Below, in pieces: positions 41,363-63,464 of a DNA stretch of 64,000 nt (positions are counted from its first letter, which is position 1; every line of letters begins with the position of its first letter). The DNA comes from Trichinella spiralis (Eukaryota > Nematoda > Enoplea > Trichinellida > Trichinellidae), in contig CM012955.1 of assembly GCA_000181795.3 (NCBI GenBank), forward strand, positions 7,732,693 to 7,796,692. The letters run 5' to 3'. A program made the translations under genes and the position numbers. The notes below the pieces were generated by a model, which was not told the origin of the DNA, searched no databases, and saw nothing but the letters and a program-made list of their open reading frames with translations.

Positions 41363-42423
41363 ATGGTATGAAATTTTTGTTTCGTTTTTGTTTTTCATAA
41401 GCTACTTTCTAACAACATTGTTCAGGGGATAGTTACTTTTCAAATGGTTCTTACTCTTATTGCGGCAACTGTTTTGCAGAAAATAGTGGCACGATGGTCT
41501 TTTGGGAAATATATTCTCAGTGGAAAGTAATGATTTAATGAATTAACAACGAATTGAATACATTTTTAAAATACAGGTATTATCGTTTCCTTCCTCCATC
41601 AGAAGAAGAATTGCTACGTCTTTCTGGTAAAACATCATCTCCTAGCAAAAGTCAAAGGCGCAAAACGTAAAAGAAATGCCATTATTTCTTTTGAAAGTTT
41701 AATTAATGTGTAAAAAATAACTTTAAGCTTTCATGGAGATAGTCGTCAGCATTCTGATTCAAATATTCGAATTTCAAAGCATGATTTAGACTTGCGATTG
41801 CGATTTAGTCGTATTCAACACCTTGATTTACTAAATTTGCCTTTTTATTCTGAGTTTGATTGGCTACTTAATGTTACTTTTGTAACAGTTTCAGTATTTT
41901 GCATCAGCAGCTTATATGAATTGCTTTTTCCTGTCAAGGCAGCCAGCGATTGTAAAATATCCATCATTTGGTATTTTATATTGGCTACTTTATGCTTGTA
42001 TGTATACGGCGTTTTCAAGTGCAAAATTTGGCACAGGCTCTGTTGTTTCTTAGAAGTAACATGACTCGAATTACGGCTGTTTATTTTAAGCAGAATAACA
42101 GCTCAGGTGAACGTTCAGTGTGCATTTGCATTGGTGCATTATCATTTCTAATTACGATGATTCTTTTGGTGTTCAATCCAATTCTTCTCGATGTAGGAAT
42201 TGATGAGTGTAAGTAAAAACATTTGCTTGTGTAATCCAAGGTTATATTGCTTTTAGTTGAGAAATGAAAGTTAATAAACAGTCAATGCCTTGCATTAATT
42301 GTAATATATCCGTTTATGTTCATTGGTATATAGTTTTTCTTTTTTCAGCTTTTCGAAACTTTTCGTTGGCATCTGAAAAATTATTCTCAGACCAAGGAAT
42401 CACTTTACAGTAAACAATTTTGT

Positions 42424-42478
<55 letters not shown>

Positions 42479-43536
42479 TTATGTATATATATAGAACAAG
42501 TCGATCTCCTGCACTGCTTTACTGCACACTTTCGGCATTTTTTGCATTTCTATCAGCATTACTATCGTTTCCATCATTTCGTTTTGCTCGCATGTATGTC
42601 GATGCGTCAAGAATGGTGCATTCTGTCCGTCAAAAGTGAGAACCATTTTTCAAAACGAAATTGTCTTTTCATAACTATCACAATTGCTCATTCTTTGCTT
42701 TTTTTACCTGCACAGTTTCAGAGCTTCATTGGGATTGGCAGTGATTAGTCCAATATGTTGTTTGCTATGGTTGAAACCATTGGCCGATGTGTTGCGAAAA
42801 GCTTCACCAGTTACCATATCGTGAGTTGCTTGTTTCACAGTTCTGTTTGTAAATTTTGAAACTTTTCACGTTACTTTATTAAATAAATATATTTCATTCA
42901 GATTTTTTGAAATAAATTTCGATTGCTTACGAATCATTGTAACAATTATTGCCATATTAACGCGCGTTGCTGTGGCCAAGCCATGCTTGCAAGCTTATTT
43001 AAATCTAGCTGATCGACGAAAAGATCTTTGGCGTCAGGAGGTTGGTAAACTTACTGTGGGTGAAATTCGTCACACTGTAAGTATTTCATCTGTGATTAAG
43101 GACTTTTACTTTAAAATGTTTTTTAAATTAAGATATCGTCGATTTATTCATACTTTGCTGTGGTGGCAATCCAATTCTACGCACCGTTGTTGTTCCAATT
43201 TAGCGTATGCTGTTTGCTCAAAGAGCTCGGTTGGTTATTGCCTATTTGAAAAAAATTTTCATTTTTAAATTTTTTGTACATAAGTCACTTCATTCTTTGA
43301 AAATTGCAGGCAACTATTCATGCTTCACCACGTCATACTGCAACAGCAGTGCAGTACCTTACATCAAAAAATCTACCCTGTTTGAAAACAAATTTTGGCA
43401 TTTGTCCCACATGAGTAACATTTTCAACGAAACCGTGAATTGTGGCTTATGGAACTTTGTCCTCTTCATTACTTGTTTGAACCAACTGGCGCTGCCATTG
43501 ATCGCCATACTTGGTGCCAACTTTGCTTACGAATGA
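41363..43536 (+). CDS. TMEM161: Transmembrane protein 161 (TMEM161A/B family)
   Basis: Eleven coding exons: 41363-41365, 41426-41526, 41577-41666, 41728-42001, 42037-42208, 42349-42409, 42495-42635, 42716-42820, 42902-43076, 43133-43229, 43310-43536 (481 residues; human 487). It is a multi-pass membrane protein of unclear molecular role; TMEM161B affects excitability and cortical development in vertebrates. Matching blocks are GIVTFQMVLTLIAATVLQK, PSEEELLRLSGK, NSSGERSVCICIGALSFL, ARMYVDASRM, KPCLQAYLNLADRR and the final span ending in NFAYE. About eight hydrophobic spans are seen. The first coding exon is the ATG alone, chosen because M joined to GIVTFQ reproduces the family N-terminus in phase. 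The 35-bp intron at 42002-42036 is needed to keep frame. Exon 42495 begins right after a TG/TA microsatellite. Confidence 0.92.
42427..42492. repeat. (TA)n(TG)n microsatellite in a TMEM161 intron
   Basis: The run of TA, then about 15 TG units, then TATG/TATA fills most of the 85-bp intron. It ends in the atatag acceptor of the exon at 42495. Confidence 0.9.
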
Positions 43537-44034
43537 GTTTTGTCGGTTGGTGTTTCTTTGCAACGCATCACAATTCGAATATCTGTGCATTACTGCAATT
43601 ATATTTGATTTGCATTATTATTGATATTGTAATATATATATACAACGTATATGTATGTATGTGTGCATATAATTTATTTATTTCACATTCATTTAAAATA
43701 AGGTTTTTTTACTAATAAAAACAATAAGAAAAACAGTATAATAAAATGAATTCTGTCACTTAGGTGTTTTTTTCATTTCTGTCAGGTTTGAACAACTGCT
43801 ATTGCACGCACATCACAGTGGCGAGCAAGATGAAGTAATGATTCGTTAAGGCATTATCAATCAAATCTGAAGAAGAAAAAGAACAGCCAAACATAACTGG
43901 ATTTAACACATCAATAACTATCCTCTTTTCAAATAATATACGTATTTATCAAAACAACACACTGCAGCAAAGTTATCAGCAACGTACTTACTGCAATGTA
44001 CTTTCTTCAAATAAGCAATATTTTCAAGAAATTT
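43537..44034. other. Convergent gap between TMEM161 and lin-10
   Basis: Half a kilobase of AT-rich 3' flanking sequence for both genes; nothing else recognised. Confidence 0.5.
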
Positions 44035-47000
44035 TTACAAAAAGTGCGGCGTCTCCTGGCCAGTTAACATTCGAAACATAGATGTTCGCATTGTTTTCAT
44101 ATGTATCTAAAAAAATCAATACCATAATGCAGTACTACAAACGTAATATATCATTGTAGCAAGTACTTCGCCTACAGCTGTGGCCAACATGGTTACCACT
44201 TTTTCATGTGGAACAGCCACTGCACTTTGACCATTGATCTCAATAATGCGATGGCCAACACGTATACCACCCCTTTCAGCGATGCCACCCCGAAGCAAAC
44301 TACAAATCTAAAGTAAAAAAATTTTTTTTCATCCATAAAATAATAATGTATATCATTAAACCAACCAATACATTAAACCGCATTCTCTCAACTGGATACA
44401 GAAATAAAAAAAATCTTTCCATATATGTATACTTACGTGTGACTTACTTATGCATTACTCTATGTGCCACTTTTCAGTCCTATCTTTCACGTTAAAGAAG
44501 ACAATAAACAAACATGTTAAAACTTAAAAGTTATACATTACATTTAAAGTTTCAATTACATTGTTTATTAATTAACATTTTTCAACAGCATAGAAAAAAA
44601 AAGAACAAACGCGACAACACCAATCTCATTAATATATTTTTTTGATTTTACAATTTACATTAAATTTTTAATCAACATTATAATTTACATAAACTGCATT
44701 TTCACTACCATTATTAGATTTCAAAATTATAAGAAAAATAAAATAATAAAAAAAAAACAATCACACTTACTACACCATTTTGCACGCTAAAACCAAGCTG
44801 ATATTTCGTGTCCGGACGTTTGATACGAACTTCTACAACTGGTGGCGTTTGAACAATGGTAATTTTGACGGCTGTCAGTGAACGAGCATCCTTGATATGA
44901 TTCTGGCATATGTTCAAAGGCAAACCGACAAACGAGATTCCATTCAACGCGATGATGTGGTCTCCGATGTTAATCTTTTTACATCTAGCTGCTGCACCTT
45001 CTGGCAACATGTTCGCAATCACCACCGTCGGCAACATGCTTCCCCATCCGGACTCAACAACTGCTACACCCAAAGGCTCGTCTTTCCGTTTCGGTATAAC
45101 AATCTATTTATAATAAAATATACATTTTACATACAGCATACAACCCCTGCAATAAGAAGAATCCTAATTACATCTTTCTGAGTCTCTCTGTTAGAAAACA
45201 TTTCCAACTCATCGCAATAAATTTCTTGGGAATTCAAAACTTGCTGGTAATCAAGCTCTTTGACATAAGTCGGATCGTCAATTCCTCGAGAACGCAAAAA
45301 TTCCATATATGCAACTTGAAAAGCTTGACCAATCGACTGAGCTATAAACTGCGCCTTAAAAGAACGAATAAACAAAATCGATCCAAATTAATGCTCATCC
45401 CCTAACCTCTTCCGATTCGAACACATGACAAATCATCTTCGGCACTGCTAGAATACCATGTGAAGCAGTTGATGTAGAGGAATGCGAAACACGTCTGGCC
45501 ATTAAAACAACCAAATCGCCAATATCAGCAATGTAACTGAAATAACAATCAAAATAATAATAGTTTTCGGTGTTTCGGAGTACCTGATTGTCCGCAAGCC
45601 GTGATCCATCATAATATCCTGAAAAAACGACATCAAACCGACAGAAATACACAAAGAAATATACAAAAATATGAATGCAAAAATCGAATCACTATTGTTA
45701 AGAATGTTAGTTGCCAAAATATGAAACAGCTGCATGCCTTTCCATATTAATGAAAAGAAAGAAATATCTTCAACTTTAAAATACTGCAATAAAAATAATC
45801 ATGAGGAACAGCAAGCAATAAGAACAATCATTATTATTAATATTACTAAACACAGATTTTAAAAGTAAAATTAAAAACTAAAAAAAATAAGAGTCAATCA
45901 TTAGCATTTGCCATTAGAAAAATAAGCTCAAGTCAGCATAAAAAATACAGGACAATCATGCCATAATATGCACCATAGGCAAAGGTTAGCAAGCAGGAGA
46001 ATACAAAATGAACCTACCTGACGCACGTCTGTCTCGGACACCCTCTAAAATTACAATCATCATCAGATTTGTTACAATGTAACACAAAACCGTCAACTTA
46101 AAAACTGTAAAAAAAAAGAGAAGTTCCAACACAAAAAAACAAAATGAGAATAAGCAATTAACCATAAAAAGTTCGTTTTCCTTTGTTGATTTTAATGAGC
46201 AAAAAATAAATATATAAAAACGAAAAAATATCTCCAATTTAAATAACATTAGATGAGGAGCAGTGTAAAAAGCGCATACACATCAAAATGTGTTCCCTTC
46301 ACTGGTTAAAGTAGTAAATTAACTTCGCAAATATCTCTAAATAGCATTTACAGCAGATATTATTTTTTTTGAAGCAAAAGATAAATGTTCACTATCAACT
46401 GTGTTCTTGTAAAACAAGCAGTAAACAGTAAGTATTGAAAAAAAAATAAAGACAGTATGAATGCCAAAAGTTTTCCTTCCAATATCAGCCAGCATTCAAT
46501 TCTGACAAATTTTAAAATAAAATACTTTTGCATACATTTTCTCAAATTAAAAAACCATGAATGACGAAAAACCTTTTGTTATCTGCACAACTTTTCTGCT
46601 TGTCAGAAGCAAATAATTAAACTGACAATAGATACTTCAAAAATGATTGCAAAAAAATGTCCTGTGAAGTATTATTTGAAAAAAATGAATGAAAAACATT
46701 CCTTCATCAAATACTAAAAATACCCAAAATAATTGCAGTTTCTTTATAAATATTCATCTACTTAATTACATAAAAGCAGAAATCATTAAGACAGCGTGAT
46801 CAGATAATTAATTTCCTTCTCTTCAAAAACTAAACAGACAATTGCCAAAAATATATACAAAGAAGCCATGCCCACAAAAGAAAATTTTAAGCAGAATAGC
46901 TTAATACACAGTACGAAAAGTAAAGCAGACAGGCCGAGAATATGAAGCTGTTAAATGAACTCGCTCAATTTTTAATTATCTAGCAAAAAGCAGCAATGCA

Positions 47001-50000
47001 ACCAAGGTATAATAAGCATGCTCATTGCAGTCGTGAGTGTAAAAAAACAACGCTTCTCATTAATCATTCCCTGAAATTATTAAACTAAAAATTATAATTT
47101 GAATGAAACAAAAAACCAATAATTCACTGATCAATGATAGAAGAAACAAAAAAGAAATCAAAACAACAACAAGCATACCTGCATGTCAGTATTAAGCACC
47201 ATAATTTTCTCCGTGGAAATGAATAAATCGACATCAGTTGCCGGCTGTGATTCACCATCTGGGGCCTTAATAATTAAGCAAAACATGAAAAGACAAATAA
47301 AAAGCAAATAAATAAACATTACTGCTCACCTTAATACAAGAAACCGCTTCCTGTGCTTGAAGCATCCGAGAAGCTTTAGTTGTCGGGCCCTCACTTACGA
47401 TTTGTGTTGAACCGAGATATCTAGCCCGAAACAGGACACCTTCGATCAGCACTGCAGGCTCATGAACAATCACTAAAATATAAATGAGCCGCAACAATAA
47501 TTATATATATATATAGCATTTCAGTCGCTATTTTTGTGTGAACAGTGAAAACAAAAAGAAAATCAGAAAATATTATCGCTTATCACTAGTGATCAACACG
47601 GAGTACAAATCAATTCGAAGCGCGTTCACAACATAATACAGTAGCGCTAATATAAAACAAACCAAAAAATTAAAATTAATAATAATATCGTGCAAGAAAA
47701 GCAACAGTAAAAACTTGTAAAATCAAACCTGCCTCATAAAGCACAGATCGTAATTCTAAACTACGTATGAACACAACTGTAAAAACATCATTCTTAACAA
47801 CAGTAAAGCTATATAAAGTATTAATTTAAAATATATTTATAAAGTATAGTTTGAGTTTTCTATTATAATATTATATTTATATATTTAAAAACGGAGATCT
47901 AAAAACATAAAATGAGAAATATACTGAATTAAAAGAACTGTCAATTTTTCATAAATATACTTTAATCACCATACACTCATGTAGGGTATTTTCATTTGTT
48001 TAACTAGAAATAACATTCTATAAAACGCGCATTTGTTATGAATTATTATCCAACTTTTTCATTGAAAAGTTATAAAAAGAGCAATGCAACAAATTAATTT
48101 CAATGATTCTGCAACAACATTCTGTAATATAATATATTACATTAACATTTAATAATTTATATGAACTATAAAAAAATAACCAATACAAGAGATAAAATAT
48201 TTTTTAACAAATAAAAAGTCGAATAGTACAAACAAAATTGTCCAGATATAGACAATAAAATTCAAATAAAAAAGTTCAAAAAACATCCTGTTTTCTAGTT
48301 ACCATTTTAATCATAGCTAAAAGAGATACTTTCAAACTAGCCAAATTTTAAAACTTCAAATTTTCATACTTAAGTATTGGTTTTAAAAATGTCAAAAAAA
48401 TACAAACTGAATCACTATGACAGTAATGACATCATGTGCTTCTTCCTTCAATAAAATAAAATAAAATAAACTCAATGCCGGCATCTCATTTCACACAAAA
48501 TTGAAATTTTTGAGAATTCTGCAATTAATAATTTCAAATAATAAAAAAATGCATCGCAAAACAAACCACCATGTTCATTTTAAACATTTACAATAATCAT
48601 TAAAAAGAAGAAAACGACAATATTTCTTAAAAATAGCATTGTGCATGACAAAACTCAACAATTATCAACAAGTGAGCAACAAAATAAGGCTTTTAAAATA
48701 GTTTATATAAGTAATATAACCAAAAATTACGCTGAAATCATGCTTACATAAAAATATTTTGTACATCTGTGCATTAATATTTTATATATGTGCATTAATA
48801 TCTTCACAATAAATGATTAAATTATGATGTTAGTCAAATAACAGCTTATAGGTATAATATCAAAGTACTGCGGCACTACAAAAGAAAAAGAGCAAAATTC
48901 AAAATGTCATCTCCATTTAAGATTAATATAATATCAAGCTGCATGCTCAAGTTTTGTAAATCAAATAGAATTTCACTTTCTACATAAAAATAAACTATTA
49001 AATGTAAAATAGAATAAACAATTTCTCACTTGTATAAAGAAGAATAAAATTTTGCAATATAGCAGAACACAGACAGAACTAGCAGCTAAGCAGCGATATA
49101 CCATGCAACATCAATCAACCCTCCAATCCAACTTACCAATCATTAGAACAGCATTAGAATTCGGACTCCGGCAGCGCACAAATAATACATTTCATTTTTA
49201 CCATTATCAAATAAACATTTAAAAATAAAACATTTTACACCAAACAGAAACCATCATATGCTAACATAGAATATGTCAAAAAAAGGTGCGTCAGTATGAT
49301 AAATGTCACCTTAATTAAAATCCTTATAACTCAGCTTTCATTGATATGCAAACAAATGTTTCATTTAAAAAATACTGTTTAACATCAACAAGGCAATGGT
49401 TTTTGAAAATTCCATTTTTTCGTTCAACTTGATATATGCAATTATATGACCAACACCTTCTATTCACATACAAGTATCTTACAAAATCAGTTATACACAC
49501 AGCAATTATAAATTCATATCAACAGTAATATTTGTCATATAAATTTTGAGATTTTATCAGTTACATCACGTCACATCACAAAATTCGCGACAATTTTACG
49601 CAATTTTTTAAACTGCCACTTAATATCAAAATTACAAACAACTTTCAACTCTTCAAATGAAATCCACTAAACGTGTTTATCATTTTCAGCGCTACATAAT
49701 TACAACAAGCTATATTATGTAGTATTAACCTTGCTGGTAATTAAAATGACATCACTTTCAATAATAAAATAAAACTAGAAAAAAATTCAACGCACTTTCT
49801 TTCTTCTTTTTCGATTTCTTCTAAAACGAAAGGAAACACTGCAACACTATCGTGGCGACAAAACTGAAGTCATCTACCAAAACTTACCTGATTACAAGGA
49901 GCAGGGACAGAACTTTTGCTATCATTATTTTGGACTTTCAACAGCTGATCCGTTTCCCCTTCAGTATCATCATTTTCTTCTTAAAAATTTCAGATTACGA

Positions 50001-52464
50001 TTATAAAAATGCTCAACCACACTCCATTATTGCTGTTTCACAGTTTACACAAATATCACATACATTACAATAATTTCCATTATCATTATTACATCACTAA
50101 TTTACACACACGCATATTATATATATTTATATTTATATGCATAAAAACATCATCCTTCTTGTAAATTATTTTCACACGGAAACATCCAATTTATTGAAAA
50201 TATAATTTTTATACATACCTAAAATATGTTTAGGCATAGTTGGCGAAGACTGTGATCGATGCAACGCTTCTTTGCATTCCTTCTGCTGACGTTCTAAATT
50301 TTGTCGACGTCGAAAAGATGACCTGAAATTTTATATTCTTACAAAAAGAGATTAGAAAATAATAATTACCTGAGAACCCAAACGTGATCTTCACTATTCA
50401 CAGTGCTAAATTCACTTATATCCGACTGTTCTACTGTTTCACTTATATGATTTTCGCAGTGACAGTCCGATGGAACCTGCTCAGTAGCAGAAACCAAAGA
50501 CAGCCTTTCTACGGGTGCACCATTATTATGTAATGGCTAAAATAAATAAAGCTTTGAAAAAAGCACCTAGTGTTGTTAAAATTAAAAACATCTAACTTAC
50601 TTTCGCATCAGCTGACGATGCCCTTAACAGAGCAGCATATTCTTCCAGCTGCTTTGCCAATTCCAACGAATTTTTCGCTGGCGCCAAAGGCAATAAATGT
50701 AATGGCGGCACAGTCACTGCAGGTACACCAACTGAAAAAGCTGAAAATGAAAAAACAAAATAATAAATATCGAAAACTGGCAGAAACATTTCCATTTCAA
50801 ACGGCTTAAACTGTATGTAATATTGATAGATGTACTTGGACATTTTAAACCACCGCTGAGTTGATGATCAACGTGTCGAGTTGTATTATCCATATCTGAT
50901 TCAACTTTCTTATTTATTTTCAATCCTTCCTCAGAAGAACTTGCAGCGAGTTCGTTCAATGTACGCCCTTTTCCATTTGGAGATTCTGCAGCAAGAGCAG
51001 CATAGTTCGAACATTTCCTGGAGCTCCAGTTTATCTAATAAACATATGTAAAATTAATAATAAACAACCGTAAGTAACACGTTTTACAGAAAACAAATAA
51101 ACTTTTTAAACATCTACGATTGTTTAAAAACTCAAACACTGATTTTCATTCTACTGATCAAATTAAAAATCATGACTGAAATATCAAATTTCCAGCCCTA
51201 AATCGATCAGACGCTAAGAAAAATTTTTAATTTTAAAATATTCCACGTATGCAACATTAGAACCAGATTACATTTAAAATTGATTTAAAATATATTGGAT
51301 GCAACACACTTTCAGCACCGTGATATACTTGAATGTCATTTATAGTACTGTATAAAATGAGAAAGTTAACTTCTTTTTCAAATTCGGTAGAAATCTCCTA
51401 CTATCCTTGCATGGGTGAAAAATTCAATCAACTGATAATCAGTTAGAAAAAGCTGACATAGCACATAATAAAACCGCTGTCAGAAAATCAATAACCATAA
51501 ATTTGATCTATCACACCTTGGAAGCGACGAGACTAGCGTTAGTTTTGGTGATATTGGTCAATTGCTGTTGCAGTTCCTCCATTTTGCGGTCAATCAAATC
51601 TGCTGACACGTTCAAAGGTCTGTCTTTATCTTCTGGCAGTTTGTCAGAACTGCTTTCTTTCTGAAACAGCTATTCAATGTAAACAACATACTGATACATG
51701 CTGCTAGAGTAAAATTTCTTAACGCAAAAATGGTTGTTTAAGTAAATAAAAACTACAATTTCTATCTTAACACATACAGACACTTCCTCTTCGACACTGT
51801 TTGCTTCATCAAGACTGGGGAGCGATTGGCACCGATGCGAGACATCTTAATGAGACAAAGTTAATCAAATAAAGGTCGCAAATTCTGGAATATACGTACT
51901 TTCTGTCGACACCTGAAATAAATGCACACCATCAGTCAGCAAAAAATTATTCTCTCAAAACTGAATCTAATTAACAAAATGAAAACATAACCAAGTAAAA
52001 ATTACTTCGGGCATGTGTTGGGGTATTTCAGCTAAAGCACTTCGTGATGAACGACGTTGTTCACATTTATATATATTGGAAAGTTGGTTAGCAAAATGGC
52101 AATCGATAAGCTCAGGTTGTATAGGACTAGTTGCGTCATACGCAAGTGATTCATGGCCGAACACAGGCTGCAATCTTCGCCTTGGGCTGGTTGCTTTACT
52201 TTGTGTAGGCGTAGCGGCAGCGTCACAGTACATTTTCAATCGGTTAAAATAAGTGAGCAAGTCTTCTTCATTAAATTGTGGATAAGAATACTGTTCACCA
52301 GTGACCACCGTTGTCTCTGCACTACCATTAGTCGTTGTAGAAAAACCTTGAGGAAGATGAAGTGTCAGATGATGGTCATTAACCGGCGCCATTAAAGTTG
52401 GCGTTGTTTCCGAAGATTCTGGAGATGAAGACGCTCTACATTCACATGCATCCATTTCCGCCAT
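44035..52464 (-). CDS. lin-10: LIN-10 / X11 / APBA (Mint) adaptor: PTB and two PDZ domains
   Basis: Exons 5' to 3': 52464-52006, 51912-51900, 51845-51778, 51660-51517, 51034-50836, 50740-50601, 50536-50370, 50322-50219, [49979-49888 optional], 47472-47330, 47265-47180 (edge +/-1), 45618-45584, 45536-45407, 45354-45172, 45103-44771, 44307-44167, 44106-44035. The N-terminal 470 residues are low-complexity and acidic. Then come the PTB domain ([53 protein letters not shown]), PDZ1 ([20 protein letters not shown]) and PDZ2 (GFSVQNGV...[14 protein letters not shown]). The end is [18 protein letters not shown], as in Mint proteins. Family members assemble with LIN-2/LIN-7 (CASK/Veli), sort receptors and bind APP-type tails at Golgi and synapse. 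Introns of 1.5-2.4 kb here are far longer than elsewhere in the window. Confidence 0.92.
47473..49887. other. Large lin-10 intron, no other gene seen
   Basis: AT-rich 2.4-kb stretch within lin-10. I found no open frame with family resemblance and no RNA gene. It may hold regulatory elements or further alternative exons. Confidence 0.45.
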
Positions 52465-53540
52465 TTTCACAAAGCTAATGACGATGCAACTAATCGTCTA
52501 TACTGCATAACAGAACTCTGCTGTTACATGTGCGTAGCAGGCGTCGTTCGGTATTGGAACTGCCTAACTGCAATGAATCACACAATTGTAACGCTTCGTT
52601 AAGTGAACGCAAAAAAAATACCGTATGACAATAAAGAAAAGTAAGACCAAACTATGCTATGTATTCTTATTTACTCAATAAATGCGTATTAATCTAGTTA
52701 TTATTGAATTGTAAATATTCTGCAATGACATTTTTATTAATAATTTTATTATTTTTAATGAATAATTATTTTTGAATTTAACGTAAAGAAAATTAACGAT
52801 GAAAAAGCAATTTAATGCGGGCTGCAGGCCCTAACAAGGCTGCAATTGTTTAAAACTGCAGAATTATAATGGTTTGGCAAAACTGATTCTCTTGTTTTTG
52901 TTTGCATAAAGTGATGAAAGTATACAATTTAATGTTGCTATTAAAAGATGTGATTTGCTAATAATTGACTTTTCTAATTGTAGCTAATCGCATCTTTAAA
53001 TTGATGCTTATTCTAGAAACTTCATTCTAAAATTGGATATTTTCATAATTTTCTTTAATAGATCATTAGTCTTATTTTTCATGTATGTGCGAAAAACACA
53101 CTGAATTCTTTATTATAATTGATCGATAATGAATAAAGCTGAAAGAGCAAAAAAGATGCTGAAGCGTCGAATAAAAATTGTCCAGTATTGAACATATGCT
53201 GAAATAAAGCAGCAGACCATCTGCAACAGCAGCAGGCACAACAAATGTTATGTGTCTATATTGCCATTACAATATTTGCTAAAGCAAATTACATTTTGCA
53301 TATTAAGCCATATTTGAATAATATTCATATTATATATATTGTGTAAAAAGCAGTAAGAAAGAAATTTTGAAAAGCACTTTAGAAATAAATAAATATAAAA
53401 TGTTATTTCCTTAAAAATACCGACATTGGGAAGCTTAACAACAAAATGATTGTTGTCATTTTGAAAATTTATTTATTTTGGTTACAGTTAGTTTAAAACG
53501 AAACGAAATATCAGTCTCCCATCATGAAACGCAAACTGAC
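52465..53540. other. lin-10 upstream / TDH downstream gap
   Basis: About 1.1 kb with no exon recognised. The lin-10 promoter and TDH 3' end should lie here. Confidence 0.5.
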
Positions 53541-55285
<1,745 letters not shown>

Positions 55286-56797
55286 GATGAAGCAATAGCT
55301 GAAACCTGCTTGTTAAATTTTCTTTTTAAAAATGAAGAAAAGGATTTACAAAATGACAAATAAGATGATTATAAAGAACTTCGCTCACTGTAAGTCACAA
55401 TGTAGGCTGAATAATCTTTGACTAAATAGAATTTAATATTTATTTATTTAAGGAACCAGTGAACAACATCTTTCGTTCTATTTACATGCAACGGGCAACA
55501 GTAATTCGCTCTTAGACAGTCTCTACATCTTGCAATCTTATAAACATTTCATGAATTCTAAACTGAAACATATGTACTTAAATGAAGAAAACTTTACTAT
55601 TAAAAAATGTTATTTGCATATTTGTGTTCTAAATATATATACAGATAATGGCGTCATTTTATTGTATGTAAACGTTTTGGGAAGGAATTGGAATAATTTC
55701 TTGCTTAAACAGAGAGAAGCAGTACATCAGAATTTCAAAAAACCACTTACATCAAAGAAAATTTGAAATTATTATTATTTTAAAATATCTATTACTGCAT
55801 ATTTTTCTTGTTGAAAATGTCCACTTAATGCATGTCATCATCATATTTATGCTGAAATTTTATCGAGATAACTTTTAGCTGCTAAAAAGATGTAATTTTA
55901 TCGAAATTATTATAATAATAAATATGCAATGCTTTGCTTCAAAAATATTTCACAAATGTTATCTTTTCTATTTCAAATTATGTATGCTGCTGTCGGTGGA
56001 ATAAATAACTTTTGCAGAAAATTTGCTTTTCTTCTTTTCAACTTTGATTGAACAGGATGAGCACAATTTCAATGCATGTTTCAATGCATTGCATTGGACT
56101 TCAATTATTATATTCATTAAAAATAGCTTAGAATATATTCTGTTTGTCTGTTTGTTATTATAAGAAAAAAGGGAAAAAACCTTCACATAAGAGAATTTTC
56201 TCATTGAATATATAAACCCATGAAAAGAACCTAGATAAAAGAAAGTCAAGGAATGCGCGCGTGTGGGTGTGTGTATTTGAAACAGAAATCCAACTGCTTG
56301 TACTGAATAATAAATGTTCAACATTAAGAATCTGAATTGCTTGTGAAATAAAAAACAAGAATGAAGTTTGAAACAAAGAAATAAAAAGTATAGAAATATT
56401 GCAAGCTCGCGTAAAGGTAAATTGTTAAACAGACTAGCATGCGGCAAAAAAATTGAAAAAATTACTTTCTGAAGCTGCACAATATAATCAAGACCATCAT
56501 ACATATATGTATATATATGATAAGTGTGTGTGTGTGTGTGTGTGTGCGTGTTTAGTTGAATATCAGCGATTGAATGAACAAATCATAAATATATTCAATT
56601 TCGCATGATGTTGAATTTTACAACAGGCTAAATGTGAAAATAAATATGAAAAAACCGAAGCTGATATGTCGATCTGCACATTAAAAAGAAGTAGAACACT
56701 TGGTGACTTTCAATGATGCCTCTTATATTTATGTGGAAAAGAAAGAAAAAAGAAAATGCAATATGATGCTGCCGTTGTTTTCTTTCAACTCATTATA
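55286..56797. other. TDH upstream / AP-2 downstream gap
   Basis: 1.5 kb of AT-rich sequence with short (TG)n runs near 56525-56550 and 56257-56275. No exon recognised; it holds the TDH promoter and AP-2 3' region. Confidence 0.5.
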
Positions 56798-63464
<6,667 letters not shown>

